Assembly (NCBI RefSeq): GCF_905163445.1
Contig: NC_053194.1
Coordinates: 15,728,921 to 15,792,920 of the forward strand
Direction: 5' to 3'
Source: Pararge aegeria
Lineage: Eukaryota > Arthropoda > Insecta > Lepidoptera > Nymphalidae
DNA: 64,000 nucleotides
In this document: positions 53,975 to 63,702 of the stretch, in pieces
Layout of the letters: each line of letters opens with the position of its first letter
Position numbering within the stretch: position 1 is the first letter of the stretch
Program-made: the position numbers and the translations under genes
The notes under the pieces: generated by a model
Databases searched by the model: none
What the model was told of the DNA's origin: nothing
What the model saw: the letters and a program-made list of their open reading frames with translations, nothing else

Positions 53975-55480
53975 TTTCTGGACGTGTACCTGGCATAATC
54001 TGGGAATTGTTGCTCTGTTTACAGATCCGCTATCAGCTTGGCTAATCAAATATATCTATAAAAAAAGGATGTTGATACCATAGTGTTTAAAACCATCTAA
54101 ATTGAAAGTTCACAGCACCGGCTAAAACCCAATATGCACAGAAATGTAAACAGTGCTTATTATTAAATAAACGACTTGACAATAATAAGTCCGCCTCATA
54201 ATCTGGTTACAGCGCCCTCACAGGGTTCCATTTGAAATGTATACATTAGATTGACATTCTCTTTTGAAAAAAAAAAAATTATATAATCGATGTGATATTG
54301 TTATGGAATTGTAATTGAATTAATAAATAAAACAATGGCTGCTTATTTTAATGGAAATACCCTTAACGCTACTTAAATTTACACCTGGCGAGCATGATGT
54401 ATTTCAGCAATTGGTTACCGCAGTTTCGTATAACTTCAATAGTAGGTGCGCAACACGGGAATGTTTTCGTTTTCTTTTAGTCTTTGATATTAACTAGTTA
54501 TATTCGAAAATCTAAACGGTAATCAGGAGCTTATCGGCGAGCTTTTACGTAAATTAATTCTCGTTTCGACCTCGGACCAGCTAGCCGTTTCAATGCTAGG
54601 TGATCATCTTGCGTACGCGTTAACCGTGACCTGCTCCCGAAGTGTAGCACCGACAGACATGCCAACTTCCCAATTAGGTCGGCAGCAAACTTCGTCACAC
54701 GTATTATTTGAGTTCGATCTAAATTATAATAGTTCTATTAGCTAACTTACATTGCATGAAGCAGTATGGCTTTATTATTATTGATGTTTAAAAACCTTAC
54801 TTTTAGGACATTGACGTAAAGCATTTTAAAGCTGTCTTTTTATAATAATATTGCTTTAAGCGATCGTAGTAAAGACCCCTGTCTAGTTTCGAAGTTCAGG
54901 TATTTAAAATCTCAATCCGTTTATTTCCGCCGTTAGGGCAGTTTAGGCATACTTGACCATCGTTAAACGTGTTTTTTTGTATTAGCGTGATGACGAACTT
55001 CATGTAGAGCCTTGCTAAGATATGAAAATTAAACGAATTGGTGGTATTATTAAACGCATCACTAGCTGCAAATGTTCACTAATTTCTAGTGCATTAACAA
55101 CCTCAGTATATTTGTATCAATAGAAATTAATTAAATTTAATTCGTTTCATTTATTTGCACAGATCGATAATAGTGACGATAATAGAGTAATAAGGAAACT
55201 AATATCTATTAACAAATCTATTAGTCTACTTGAGACAAAACCTGTTTCAAATATAGCCAAAATTTTCGAATAAAAAGAGCAATACAATTTTATTGGTATC
55301 TAGATTCCAATGTATCAGCAAAAATTCGTTGGAACATCTATACATGCCTTAACCCAAACCAATGTGCAGCCAAAACTGAATAGTGAACGTGAGACGGCAA
55401 ATTTCCGAATATAAACCGACTAAGTCTGAACTAATTAGTGATTTAATGAGTGCGAGCGAGACAGCCGTGGCACGCATCCA
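53975..55480 (+). other. Upstream region of the host gene
   Basis: About 54400-54730 is non-repetitive and less AT-rich (GAGCTTATCGGCGAGC, ACCAGCTAGCCGTTTCAATG, GTCGGCAGCAAACTTCGTCA) and could hold a promoter or a non-coding exon. 54740-55370 is AT-rich. I cannot place a transcription start. Confidence 0.3.
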
Positions 55481-55482
55481 AG

Positions 55483-55690
55483 ATGAATTTGATGTTTCGG
55501 AAGAACTTCAGCACGGAGAAGACGGTATCGGGGAGCAGTGGAGGGGGGAAAGCGAAGGGGGCGCTCGGCGCGGGCAGGAACGCCAAGCGTCGGGACCGGG
55601 AACGCTACTCTTGCATGGAGGAGCACCACTATCGAACCCACCTGTTCTTCTCAGCTCCCAGGGCCAGTACGCAGTATAACGATGGCTCAG
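55483..55690 (+). CDS. Host gene, exon 1 (N-terminal, unrecognised protein)
   Basis: The ATG at 55483 is the first Met after an in-frame TGA at 55447 and has A at -3. The exon encodes 69 residues plus one base. Residues 16-41 are Gly/Ser/Lys/Arg-rich and basic (KRRDRER at 35-41), followed by YSCMEEHHYRTHLFFSAPRA at 42-61. It ends TCAG with donor GTAACT at 55691. A second donor GTAAGG twelve bases later (55703) would add GNSG-type residues in the same phase. GC content is far above the surroundings. Its phase (1) matches the acceptor of exon 2. No signal peptide or membrane segment is seen. I do not recognise the family; a cytoplasmic N-terminus is plausible but inferred. Confidence 0.6.
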
Positions 55691-55884
55691 GTAACTCGGG
55701 AAGTAAGGTTTAGTTCCATTTAGTTAGTGCGTGGTGTGCAGTGTTTGCGGTGTGCGTCAGTGGCGTAAGTTTTGTTTACAAATTACTTATTTCTGTTTGC
55801 ATAATAACGTGCTACGTACTAGAGATGAAGCGTCTACGAAATCACTACGTCGCGTTGAATAGTTGTTGCAAAATTCATAATGCA

Positions 55885-56118
55885 TTATTGGAAATCGTCG
55901 CTTAGCTTAGGGGGCGTCCATAAATTACAACTTTTTGTAAAACTATATTTATACCCGCCAGTATAATGGTATGTACAACTCTTTTTGAAAATGGAACGTC
56001 TCATAGACTCATTCCGAATACATTCCATCGTAATATGGTATACGCCCTCCACCACACCACATTCTGTGCAGTTGGGTGTGGAAACCTTACACATTAAAAA
56101 GGAGTATTTGCATTGCAT
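55885..56118 (-). pseudogene. LINE C-terminal Cys/His fragment
   Basis: The minus frame reads CTECGVVEGVYHITMEC after VSTPN, a CxxCxxxxxxxxHxxxxC pattern typical of the C-terminal zinc-knuckle-like region of several LINE clades (R1/I/Jockey type). No upstream RT is readable. Confidence 0.45.
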
Positions 56119-56264
56119 ATTTTAAATGTTCATTTGACTTGTGCGGTATTGCTAAGTGAGCAAATGCAATCTATTAGTTTGATCCATCTGATTTCTAGTA
56201 GGCTTGGGTTGTGCCGAGCTCACTTAGCGTTGTATAACGTCGTCATTGTTTAACTCTACCACCG

Positions 56265-56515
56265 CAGATTTTACCGAGAAGAAGCCGGCAAGAAGCTCAG
56301 CAGTTGCTCTTTTTTTACACCAAAATTTTGCAATTAAAAAGTGCTTATTTTGTTTTTTAAGACCAATGACTGCTTCCAAGCAATCTTTTCATTATTAAAT
56401 CAGTTTTTTATTCACATCATTGTAATTTTGTTTAATTTTATAAATACATTGCCTTAACTTATACATCCAAAAATACCTTTGGAATTGTATATTGTATTGT
56501 AATAGACTTCAAGTG
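56265..56515 (-). mobile_element. LINE-E 3' end fragment
   Basis: ACTCTACCACCGCAGATTTT, GAAGAAGCCGGCAAGAAGCT and CAGCAGTTGCTCTTTTTTTA in plus orientation are followed by decayed coding tail sequence. A similar shorter piece (CCACCGGTTCGGAAGGCAAG, AAACCGGCAAGAAATTC) lies at 57725-57785. Confidence 0.6.
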
Positions 56516-58769
56516 ACACGGGACCAGCGAATTTTTGACGCTTGTGTCAAGCTATAAATAGACTTCTATAAGTAGATACTTAAAGATTTCTTCCAGCAGA
56601 ATCACAGTAAAGATCGAATAAGAACATTATTTTGATTTGTCAATATGTAGCCCACGTGGCCAATGGCGAGCACGTAGACTCCGTTAGCCATGACTGCTCT
56701 AGTACGTAGTACGTTATTTAATACTCAAAATGCTACCAGTGAGATGTTATTATTTACTTCAAGAATCTATAGCATTCCGCAAGAAATGTTCTACCTTACT
56801 GTTTCTGGTGCAAGCCTGAATCATAAGGCACGGCATCAAGATTGTATTTAGCACTTATTTACTGATAACATACTTTACCTAAGTATGTCTTTTTGGTTAT
56901 CCTAATCACCTTATCACCTTATGTCAAGTAACGTGACTCTTGCGATAATGTTGGATAAATATAATTTATGTTTATGAAAAAGAGGTAGGTATTTACATCT
57001 CACTGCGTAATACAGTTAAAGGAAAAAGATAAACGAAGCCCTCGCGAAACAAAGGCATTGTTCTTAAAATAATAAAACCAAATCCATAGCATTTAGTTAT
57101 TCGATATTTTATACTCAAATTTTGTAATAGTTTTTGTAACTTAAGAAATTTTGAAACGATTACAGTAACCAATCGGATCTGCCGTCACCGCACGGCAAAA
57201 ACAGTAAAACTGTACACAATTTTACAGTAAATGCAATTTCCATTGGTTCTTATTATTATTATTATTCATTGGCAAGCCTATATCGCATGTGCCTATTCAA
57301 GTTGCGTTTAACTTTCGCTCGGTTACTGTAAGATTTTTCACAATGAATTAATTAGAAAAAAGCATACATTGCTCGCTCTTTGCATACAATCTTTTTACTA
57401 TTTGTTGCACATAATGTTTAAATATAAATTTTAAAAAAAAACTATTAATAAGCCGTAGAAGGTACTTTATTAGCTAGTACGAATTATGTACATCGACCTC
57501 TGAGATACAATTACAGACTTAGGCTATAACAGTTCGTTTGAGGGGGACCCATTTACCGTGTATCTTTTTTTTTGCACTGTGACGTCTTCCCAAAAGGAAT
57601 AATTGGCAGTCCGTAAGGCTGGTTGCCATCTTTCACTTCAATATATTCCATTGCATAGTGTTTAACCGAGCAAAGCAAGAAAAAAGCAGTTTTTTAACGT
57701 CATGTCTGTCTACTGTCGGTAGTGACTACCACCGGTTCGGAAGGCAAGGATTCTCCGAGAAAAAACCGGCAAGAAATTCTATTAATTTTAAATTAAATAT
57801 ATATTTAAAAATCTAAAAAGGTAAATGGCGTGCTCATTTAGGGAATGTTAATCTTTAAATACATGGGTCTTTCTTGCCCGTGTTACTACCAGCTGTACCG
57901 CTAGTAGAAGCATCAGCAATAATATAGTCCCGCAGCCAAAACACAAGCAATGCCATTTGAATTCAAGCAAAGAGTGTGCGTCCAGCCTTAACCTGCTATC
58001 TTATCTATACTATCTGTGGTAACAGTGTTTCTATCTATCAATGTTAATCTTTTACTGTACAAAAGATTTTATTATTGTTATTTTTACACAAAAGCATAAT
58101 CTCTCAGTTCTCTCTATCTTTTTCTGTTAATTAATTTTACTTTATTGTAAACTTTATTGTTTGTAACTTTGTAATTACCTTATAATTCCTCTATTTTATT
58201 TTTCAGTACTGAAGTATCGAATGCATGATAATTAAGTGTTATTTAGTTTATTTTGTTGTAAATAATTATCTAATTATTGCTGTTTTAGGGTTCCGAAAGT
58301 CATGATCGAAAAACCGAACCCGTCTGTGTTATAAGCTTTGCTTTTGTTGTAAACAAAAGAAGATTGCAGGATTAAAAAAAAAAAAAATGATAAAATATCA
58401 GATTAATCTCTCAACACGAAAGAGATGATTCAAACGTTTACAAAAGTCCAGCTAAAGAAAATAGTAATTGCTGTCAATTCTATTATACTCAAATCTCTAA
58501 AGTAAACTAAATTGACAGGTCTAATAGTAATACTTAACTGCAATGATAAGCACGCTTGCGAAGCGAGCACCAAAACTTATTGTCGCTACAATATAAGAGT
58601 ATTATCCTTTTCCTCATTATCCTCATCCTTTTTATTGTAATAATTGAAGTCGTAGCAGATGGACTAACTGATGGAACACCACTTCGTAGGGCACGTGAGG
58701 AACAGATCTAACAAACTGCTGCCCTGTGTTAATTAGCCTGAAGCGTTAGTGTCAAGCTTTCATCATTAT

Positions 58770-58985
58770 CATATGATAACTTATTACCGGCCAACTACAG
58801 GGCACGGGTCTCAATACCAAAATGAGAAACGGTTAAGGCCGTAGTCCACCACACACCTTTTTCGAATTTGATGTAGAACTCTCAGGCACGCAAGATTCCT
58901 CACGATGTTTTCCTTTACGATGGAAGCAAGTGATATTATAATTGCTTAAAAAAACGCACAGAACTTAAAAAAGGGAGGTAGAAAT
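58770..58985 (-). repeat. SINE-A copy
   Basis: TATCATATGATAACTTATTA, CCGGCCAACTACAGGGCACG, GGTTAAGGCCGTAGTCCACC, GAACTCTCAGGCACGCAAG and CTTAAAAAAACGCACAGAAC. It stops before the B box. Confidence 0.75.
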
Positions 58986-59323
58986 ATATATCTAAACCAG
59001 CAGAATTTAGGTACAAGTATCTATGTACATTCAAGTACGTCTCATCCGTGACATACTCACTAGACATCTCATCAACAGCTATAAATAAATCAAGCAGATG
59101 TTTAAGGGCGTATTTATGAGTTGAAAACATTTAGGGAATGTTAATCTTTAATACATTGTTTTGAAACGAGATTATCTTATCCTCATGAAAAATCCCAATA
59201 TAATGAACTAGAGGTTAGCGGCAAGTTCGAAATTTTTGAACGGTAAAATGTATTAATTATTAAACCTTTTAGAAACCCATACAACCTCTCGATTCATCAA
59301 ATTTTTTGCGCACTTAAACAGGT

Positions 59324-59383
59324 CTACTTATTTTGTTAACTTTGGGTTAATAGTTTTTAACCCAAAGTTAACAAAATAAGTAG
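59324..59383. repeat. Perfect fold-back palindrome, 27-bp arms
   Basis: 59324-59350 is the exact reverse complement of 59357-59383, with 6 bases (TAGTTT) between. It lies in an AT-rich intronic stretch. Confidence 0.95.
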
Positions 59384-60619
59384 TAAAAATAAATAGTAAA
59401 TAGATGCTTTCAATAAATAAAATATAGATTTTCCGGCCGGAAATAGTAACAAAAAACTAGCGAGAGGTACTTTTAATCTTTGATTAGACAAATATTTGGA
59501 ACTATCCACTGTTAAGCTTGAAAAGCTATGTAAGATTTTTCAATCGCTATATAAAGTGATAATTGAGTGATCATTGTGATCACAAATGCTTGACAGTAAT
59601 TACCTTTTACTGTCATAAGTTTGTCACTAAACAAAATTACAATTTCATGTTTATGTAAAAAAAAATAACAGTATTATTATGAGTAGGCGGGGAAAATCAT
59701 GACGAAAATTTTAATGAGGCTCCATAATATACATAAATATTTTCCGCTCCAAACACGCGATTACAGACACGACAGCTTTTACTTTGATGTGATGGGAGTG
59801 TATATTTTTAACAGATTAAATATTCATTATCACGTGAAAGTTTTAAATAACTTATGTGTGAATATATTTATGTAACCTACTCAGAGAATAAATACTCACA
59901 GTCTTTATTTTAAGGAGGTAATTAGATATGTAAAACCCGCGCACTTAAAGAAGAGATTTATAAAAGGCCTATGTCTGGCTATCTCATTCACACAATAAAT
60001 CTGTACATATTCGTAGTCTGATATTGATTAGTAATTTTATCGCGTTTATTTTATCAGAAATAGCCTGAGCAAACCGTGTATACTACACAATAATTAGTCC
60101 CCTATTAATGGGCTCACTACACCAACAATCGGGCCCTAGGTCAGTCTTTACGTCAAGAGATTTGTAAGTTTATCTATAATGGCACCTACACTATCACAGA
60201 GAAAAAAAGTAGCCAATCAATCAAATAAGAGATGGGAAGTCTTGGGTAAACTTATATTTGAAGATGAGACAAAAACTTTAGAAAGAAATAAAGAAAGTCC
60301 ACTAAAAGTACATTTATTTATGTTAAATGTTAGAAGCAGTCCATCTTTTTAATATAGTTGAATATAAAGATTCTCAGTATTCAAAACCATTTTTGCAACC
60401 ATTCCATCAGTATTTTCTTACGATGTTGTCACGTTCAACTACCGTCAGTAAGCCGACTTTACAGACGACCAATTTTTTTGAGAAAGCTAGACCGGGGAAG
60501 CCGCCATGCAGCATTTCTGTGTTCCGTTCTGAAGAGTATTAGTATATAGTATTACGTTAGGCTCAACGCCATCGGTAACGGGACCTTGTAGGAGATGATC
60601 TAGCATACCCTGCGATTTG

Positions 60620-60932
60620 CGAAGTGTTGCTCTTTTTAGATGTTCAGTGGAATATCTGCTTTGTCCGTCAACTATCACAATTAAAAAATACTAAGGTAAG
60701 CGGGAAACTTCGAGACATCTTTTCGTCCAAAATCCATCAGTGCCTGAACACCAAAGTCTTCGAACAGTGCGTGTTGCCAGTGATGACTTACGGATCCGTA
60801 AAACGAGAGAGAAACTTACATCAAACGAGGCGTTGGGAGCCGCTGGAAGCAAGCGGCCCAGGACCGTTGTTTTGGAACTCTCTACAAAAGACCTATGTCC
60901 AGCAGTGGACTTCAATCGGTTGAAGTGATGAA
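60620..60932 (+). pseudogene. RTE-type LINE, C-terminus with internal deletion
   Basis: The frame 60624-60923 reads VSGKLRDIFSSKIHQCLNTK, VFEQCVLPVMTYGS, matching the IPQCLKTKVFxQCVLPVMTYG motif of RTE elements. It then jumps to text closing TYVQQWTSIG, the usual end. The FxMWxxRRML region between is missing. The trailer is CCAGCAGTGGACTTCAATCG, GTTGAAGTGATGAAGG. Confidence 0.75.
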
Positions 60933-60944
60933 GGTAAGCGGAAG

Positions 60945-61185
60945 TACCGAGTCACGACAACAGATAAAGTACAGTTGTCACCAACCCTTTTGCCAGGGGT
61001 GTCGTACGAGGCGACTTAGGGAATATAACGGAGTGCGGACATCATTTGTTTCTCTGTGCTATTACTAACACCTACTTTGATCACCTATTGGTCTACCAAG
61101 CCTGGTGATTGTGACCTAATCTTCAGAGCGCTTTATTCCAGCAGTGGACTAAAGCACTCTGAAGACTGTTGATGAGGAAGCAAAA
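60945..61185 (+). repeat. Interspersed repeat F
   Basis: GATAAAGTACAGTTGTCACC, GTACGAGGCGACTTAGGGAA, TCTGTGCTATTACTAACACC and ACCAAGCCTGGTGATTGTG. It follows the RTE tail directly and closes with ATTCCAGCAGTGGACTAAAG. Confidence 0.65.
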
Positions 61186-61199
61186 TTCGCAAGTTTAGC

Positions 61200-61540
61200 A
61201 GAGTTCAAAAACATTTATTTCAAGTAGGCCTAGTTTGTAAGCACTTTTCAAGTCTCAAGTTAGTCTATTTGTAGTGACTCTACCACCGGTTCGGCAGGCA
61301 GATTCTACCGAGAAGAGCCGGCAAGAAATCAATCTTTTTCAACATCATTTTATAGTTCAACAATCTTTAGAATTTTTGTATCTTGTGAGAGATGAGTGCG
61401 GAGTGGCCTGCTTCGAAGCAACCTTGTCGTTAAGGAATTCATCATCGTGTAGTAACCACGATTAATTAAATGTGTTTTAATACATCGTTTAAACTTAAGT
61501 AAAGATAGGTCTAATATTAACTTGGTTATAAACGCATATA
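61200..61540 (-). pseudogene. LINE-E 3' end: coding tail and UTR
   Basis: The minus frame (61553-61350) reads LLKFKRCIKTHLINRGYYTM, then RPLRTHLSQDTKI, the LINE-E tail. The UTR in plus orientation shows GTGACTCTACCACCGGTTCG, GCAGATTCTACCGAGAAGAG and CCGGCAAGAAATC. Confidence 0.7.
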
Positions 61541-61866
61541 CCCATCCCCACAAAGGATTTCTTTACTTTTCTCAGACGATGTACAGATATCGCTAATTTA
61601 TGTCCGTTTCTAGCAAGACGATTGTTTATTTCGACTTTTTGTTTATAATTACTATACTTTTGTTCAATAAAGATATATTATTATAAATTAATAGCGAAGC
61701 TACTGTGAGTATACCATTTTCTTTAAATTTAATAAAAATAATAATTGTTTATTGTTCAATAAAACATAGGTACAAGTTACATTACATCTGCACAATAGGT
61801 ATAACTTATATTATTGTTATAATTTACACGGATATACATAAATCAACTGTCCCTAAGCTAGGTATA

Positions 61867-61917
61867 AACCTGTGTTATAACACAGGTTACTACTGTCACG
61901 TTCAGGTGACAGTAGTA
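61867..61917. repeat. Two adjoining perfect hairpins
   Basis: AACCTGTGTT/AACACAGGTT (61867-61888, 2-base loop) overlaps by one base TACTACTGTCAC/GTGACAGTAGTA (61888-61917, 6-base loop). GTCAGGTACAGTCAGGTGT follows, extending the repeated CAGGT motif. Confidence 0.9.
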
Positions 61918-62112
61918 CAGTGTCAGGTACAGTCAGGTGTTAGGTTAGCTCTCCTTATAAATATGTCGTGTGTCGTTTAAAACAAAAAAATGAAAGATAT
62001 GAATTCACAGGTAACGCTGGCAATCGTAACTGGTAATCATATTTGTACTAGGTTTCACATTCAGCACGAAGAGATTCCCGTCAGTAACCTTACTCCTTTG
62101 TGGCGATTCCAG

Positions 62113-62330
62113 AACGATGTGGTCCAGTTATTGGCGGCGGTACGGGCCCGGAGCCGGAACCCCCGCAGCCCCTCGTCACGAGGGAGCCATCGGTGTCTCT
62201 CATGCGGTGGGAGAAGCCCCCTGCGTCGGAGCGCCGCCGCACGGAACCGGTGTCTCTCGCTACCCTGGAGAGAGACTGCTTCGTGATACCGGCACACGCT
62301 CTGGGCCGGTTCTTGCCTGATGGTGTGCCA
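62113..62330 (+). CDS. Host gene, exon 2 (proline-rich, unrecognised)
   Basis: The acceptor is TGGCGATTCCAG (AG at 62111-62112) behind a modest pyrimidine stretch. The donor is GTAAGT at 62331, close to consensus. Two bases complete the split codon from exon 1, then 72 codons are open: GGGTGPEPEPPQPL, VSLMRWEKPPASERRR, LERDCFVIPAHALGRFLPDG. The region is Pro/Arg/Glu-rich, GC-rich and probably disordered, with a hydrophobic patch CFVIPAHAL near its end. It ends in phase 0. Other frames through it (62061-62495, both strands) lack matching splice phases. No family recognised. Confidence 0.65.
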
Positions 62331-62369
62331 GTAAGTACCTTCTTACATCTATGCCTTACACTATTTGTC

Positions 62370-62495
62370 TGGTGGGAGGCTTCAGCCGTGATATATAAAA
62401 TATATATAAATTCCCAGATAGCCACTGCTGGGATCGTACCCGGGACCGCTACTGATAAAACCACAGCGATTACCACTAGGTCTAGGACTAGGTAA
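62370..62495 (-). repeat. SINE-C-like tRNA head fragment
   Basis: GCTGGGATCGTACCCGGGAC is a reversed B-box region and CAGCGATTACCACTAGGTCT a reversed head. On the other side, TGTCTGGTGGGAGGCTTCAGCC is SINE-C-type body in the plus orientation, so the block is rearranged. Confidence 0.5.
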
Positions 62496-62774
62496 AATGA
62501 TGTCCGTTTAAAGTGGAATCCATATGTTTCGGAAAAACCTGAAACCCCAAATTTATTGTTCGTTCTAAGATGTTTTCTGTAATCTAGTGTTTATCTAGCT
62601 TAGTGTTTTATTACATCGTGTTATTCAACGTGTAACGGAATTATGAAATACTGTTAAGGGGTGCATACGAATAGTTCATAACGACACACCCTGTAAAAAT
62701 ATTAAATCAAAATAGAGTGTAAGGCAGGCATAGATATGTGAGTACCTTGTTACATCTTCTATGCTTTACACACT

Positions 62775-63080
62775 TTGTCTGGTGGGAGGTTTCGGCCTTT
62801 GCTAGTTACCACCTCATCTCACAGCGTTGAGCCCTATGGTATCAAGCTGGAGGTCCCAGGTTCGATTCCCGGCAGGGGAAAATTGGGAATTAAAAATTTA
62901 TTAATTATCTCTGGTCAGGTCTGGTTGGAAGCTTAGCCGTGGCTAGTTACCACCTTACCGACAGAGAGAGAAATCGCCAAGCGATTTAACGTTCCGGTAC
63001 GATTTCACGCAGAAACCGATTAGGGGTATGGGTTTAATATAACTGCCATACTCCCTAACAGGAGAGCCCGTCATGGGGTC
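62775..63080 (+). repeat. SINE-C copy
   Basis: CTGGTGGGAGGTTTCGGCC, then TCCCAGGTTCGATTCCCGGC (B box about 62856), TTAGCCGTGGCTAGTTACC and CGGTACGATTTCACGCAG. The minus frame at 62955-63143 is a shadow. Confidence 0.75.
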
Positions 63081-63160
63081 ATGACGAGTCCAATAGTTCA
63101 TTAAATAAAGGAAATTTCTTAGAACTTGTATTGTAACTTTCAAAATACGATCTTGTTTTC

Positions 63161-63443
63161 GAAAAATATATACAAAATCAACTAAGCGGCAAATCCGGGC
63201 CGAGTTATTTATCTAATAAAATTCAAAATGATATTATTCATTCCGTAGCTAATGTAATTAAGTCGCGCGTCGATTTTGAAATAAATTTGACATCATTTGT
63301 TTCGGTAATTATCGATGACACTCCCGATGCAACAGAGAACAGTTATGCGCTATTCTTAGGTATTACTCAGATAACGACATTCATGATCGTTTCCTGGGTT
63401 TTATTAATGTGTCTGAAAGTCGTACGTCGGACACACTTTAACA
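63161..63443 (+). pseudogene. hAT-type transposase fragment
   Basis: Starting without an ATG, one frame stays open for over 70 codons: EKYIQNQLSGKSGPSYLSNK, IQNDIIHSVANVIKSRV, FVSVIIDDTPDATENSYALF. The (L/I)xxKIQNxII ... FSIIxDETxDxxxxxQ pattern is that of hAT-superfamily transposases of the DUF4371/ZMYM-linked type, with the catalytic-region Asp as IIDDTPD. After a frameshift near 63375 it resumes IHDRFLGFINVSESRTS and stops at 63441. Only part of the N-terminal catalytic region remains. It lies wholly inside host intron 2. Confidence 0.65.
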
Positions 63444-63565
63444 TATTGATAAGCCCTGAGTAATAAAAACTTAATACACGACTTGGTTTCCCTACTATAC
63501 GATGTCTTACTTATGTTTCTTAAAATTCATAAATTTGAAAAAAAATGGCTGCGCCCAATCTGGGT

Positions 63566-63601
63566 GTACATACGTTACATTATGTACATACGTTACATTA
63601 T
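63566..63601. repeat. 18-bp direct repeat, two exact copies
   Basis: GTACATACGTTACATTAT occurs at 63566-63583 and again at 63584-63601. An AT-rich tail with GTATTGTGCTGAATAAATGG follows, looking like the 3' end of another insertion. Confidence 0.9.
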
Positions 63602-63702
63602 ATAAAAAGATTTATTTTAAACATTGTATTATAAACGTATCATTATGTATTGTGCTGAATAAATGGAAATTGAAATTGAACTTTTTTTCTCATCTGTTTC
63701 AG

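Larger units (their letters stand above)
55691..62112 (+). other. Proposed intron 1 of the host gene
   Basis: 6.4 kb from GTAACT to TTCCAG. It contains LINE remains on the minus strand (55885-56118, 56270-56510, 57720-57830), a minus SINE-A (58770-58985), a long palindrome (59324-59383), plus-strand RTE and F repeats (60620-61180) and a minus LINE-E tail (61200-61535). Stretches 56520-57700, 57850-58760 and 59400-60600 are AT-rich with nothing assigned. A small undetected exon is possible. Confidence 0.5.
62331..63702 (+). other. Proposed intron 2 of the host gene
   Basis: 1,372 bases from GTAAGT to TCTGTTTCAG. It carries SINE-C pieces, a hAT transposase fragment and an 18-bp direct repeat. 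Sequence right after the donor is duplicated about 407 bases downstream (62738-62796), including a GTGAGT. Confidence 0.55.

Noticed and set aside
62061..62495. Longer alternative frames over exon 2, both strands (up to 131 codons)
   Set aside because: High GC removes stop codons in every frame. Only the 62115 frame joins exon 1 and exon 3 in phase with GT/AG sites, and the plus 131-codon frame simply extends it past the donor.
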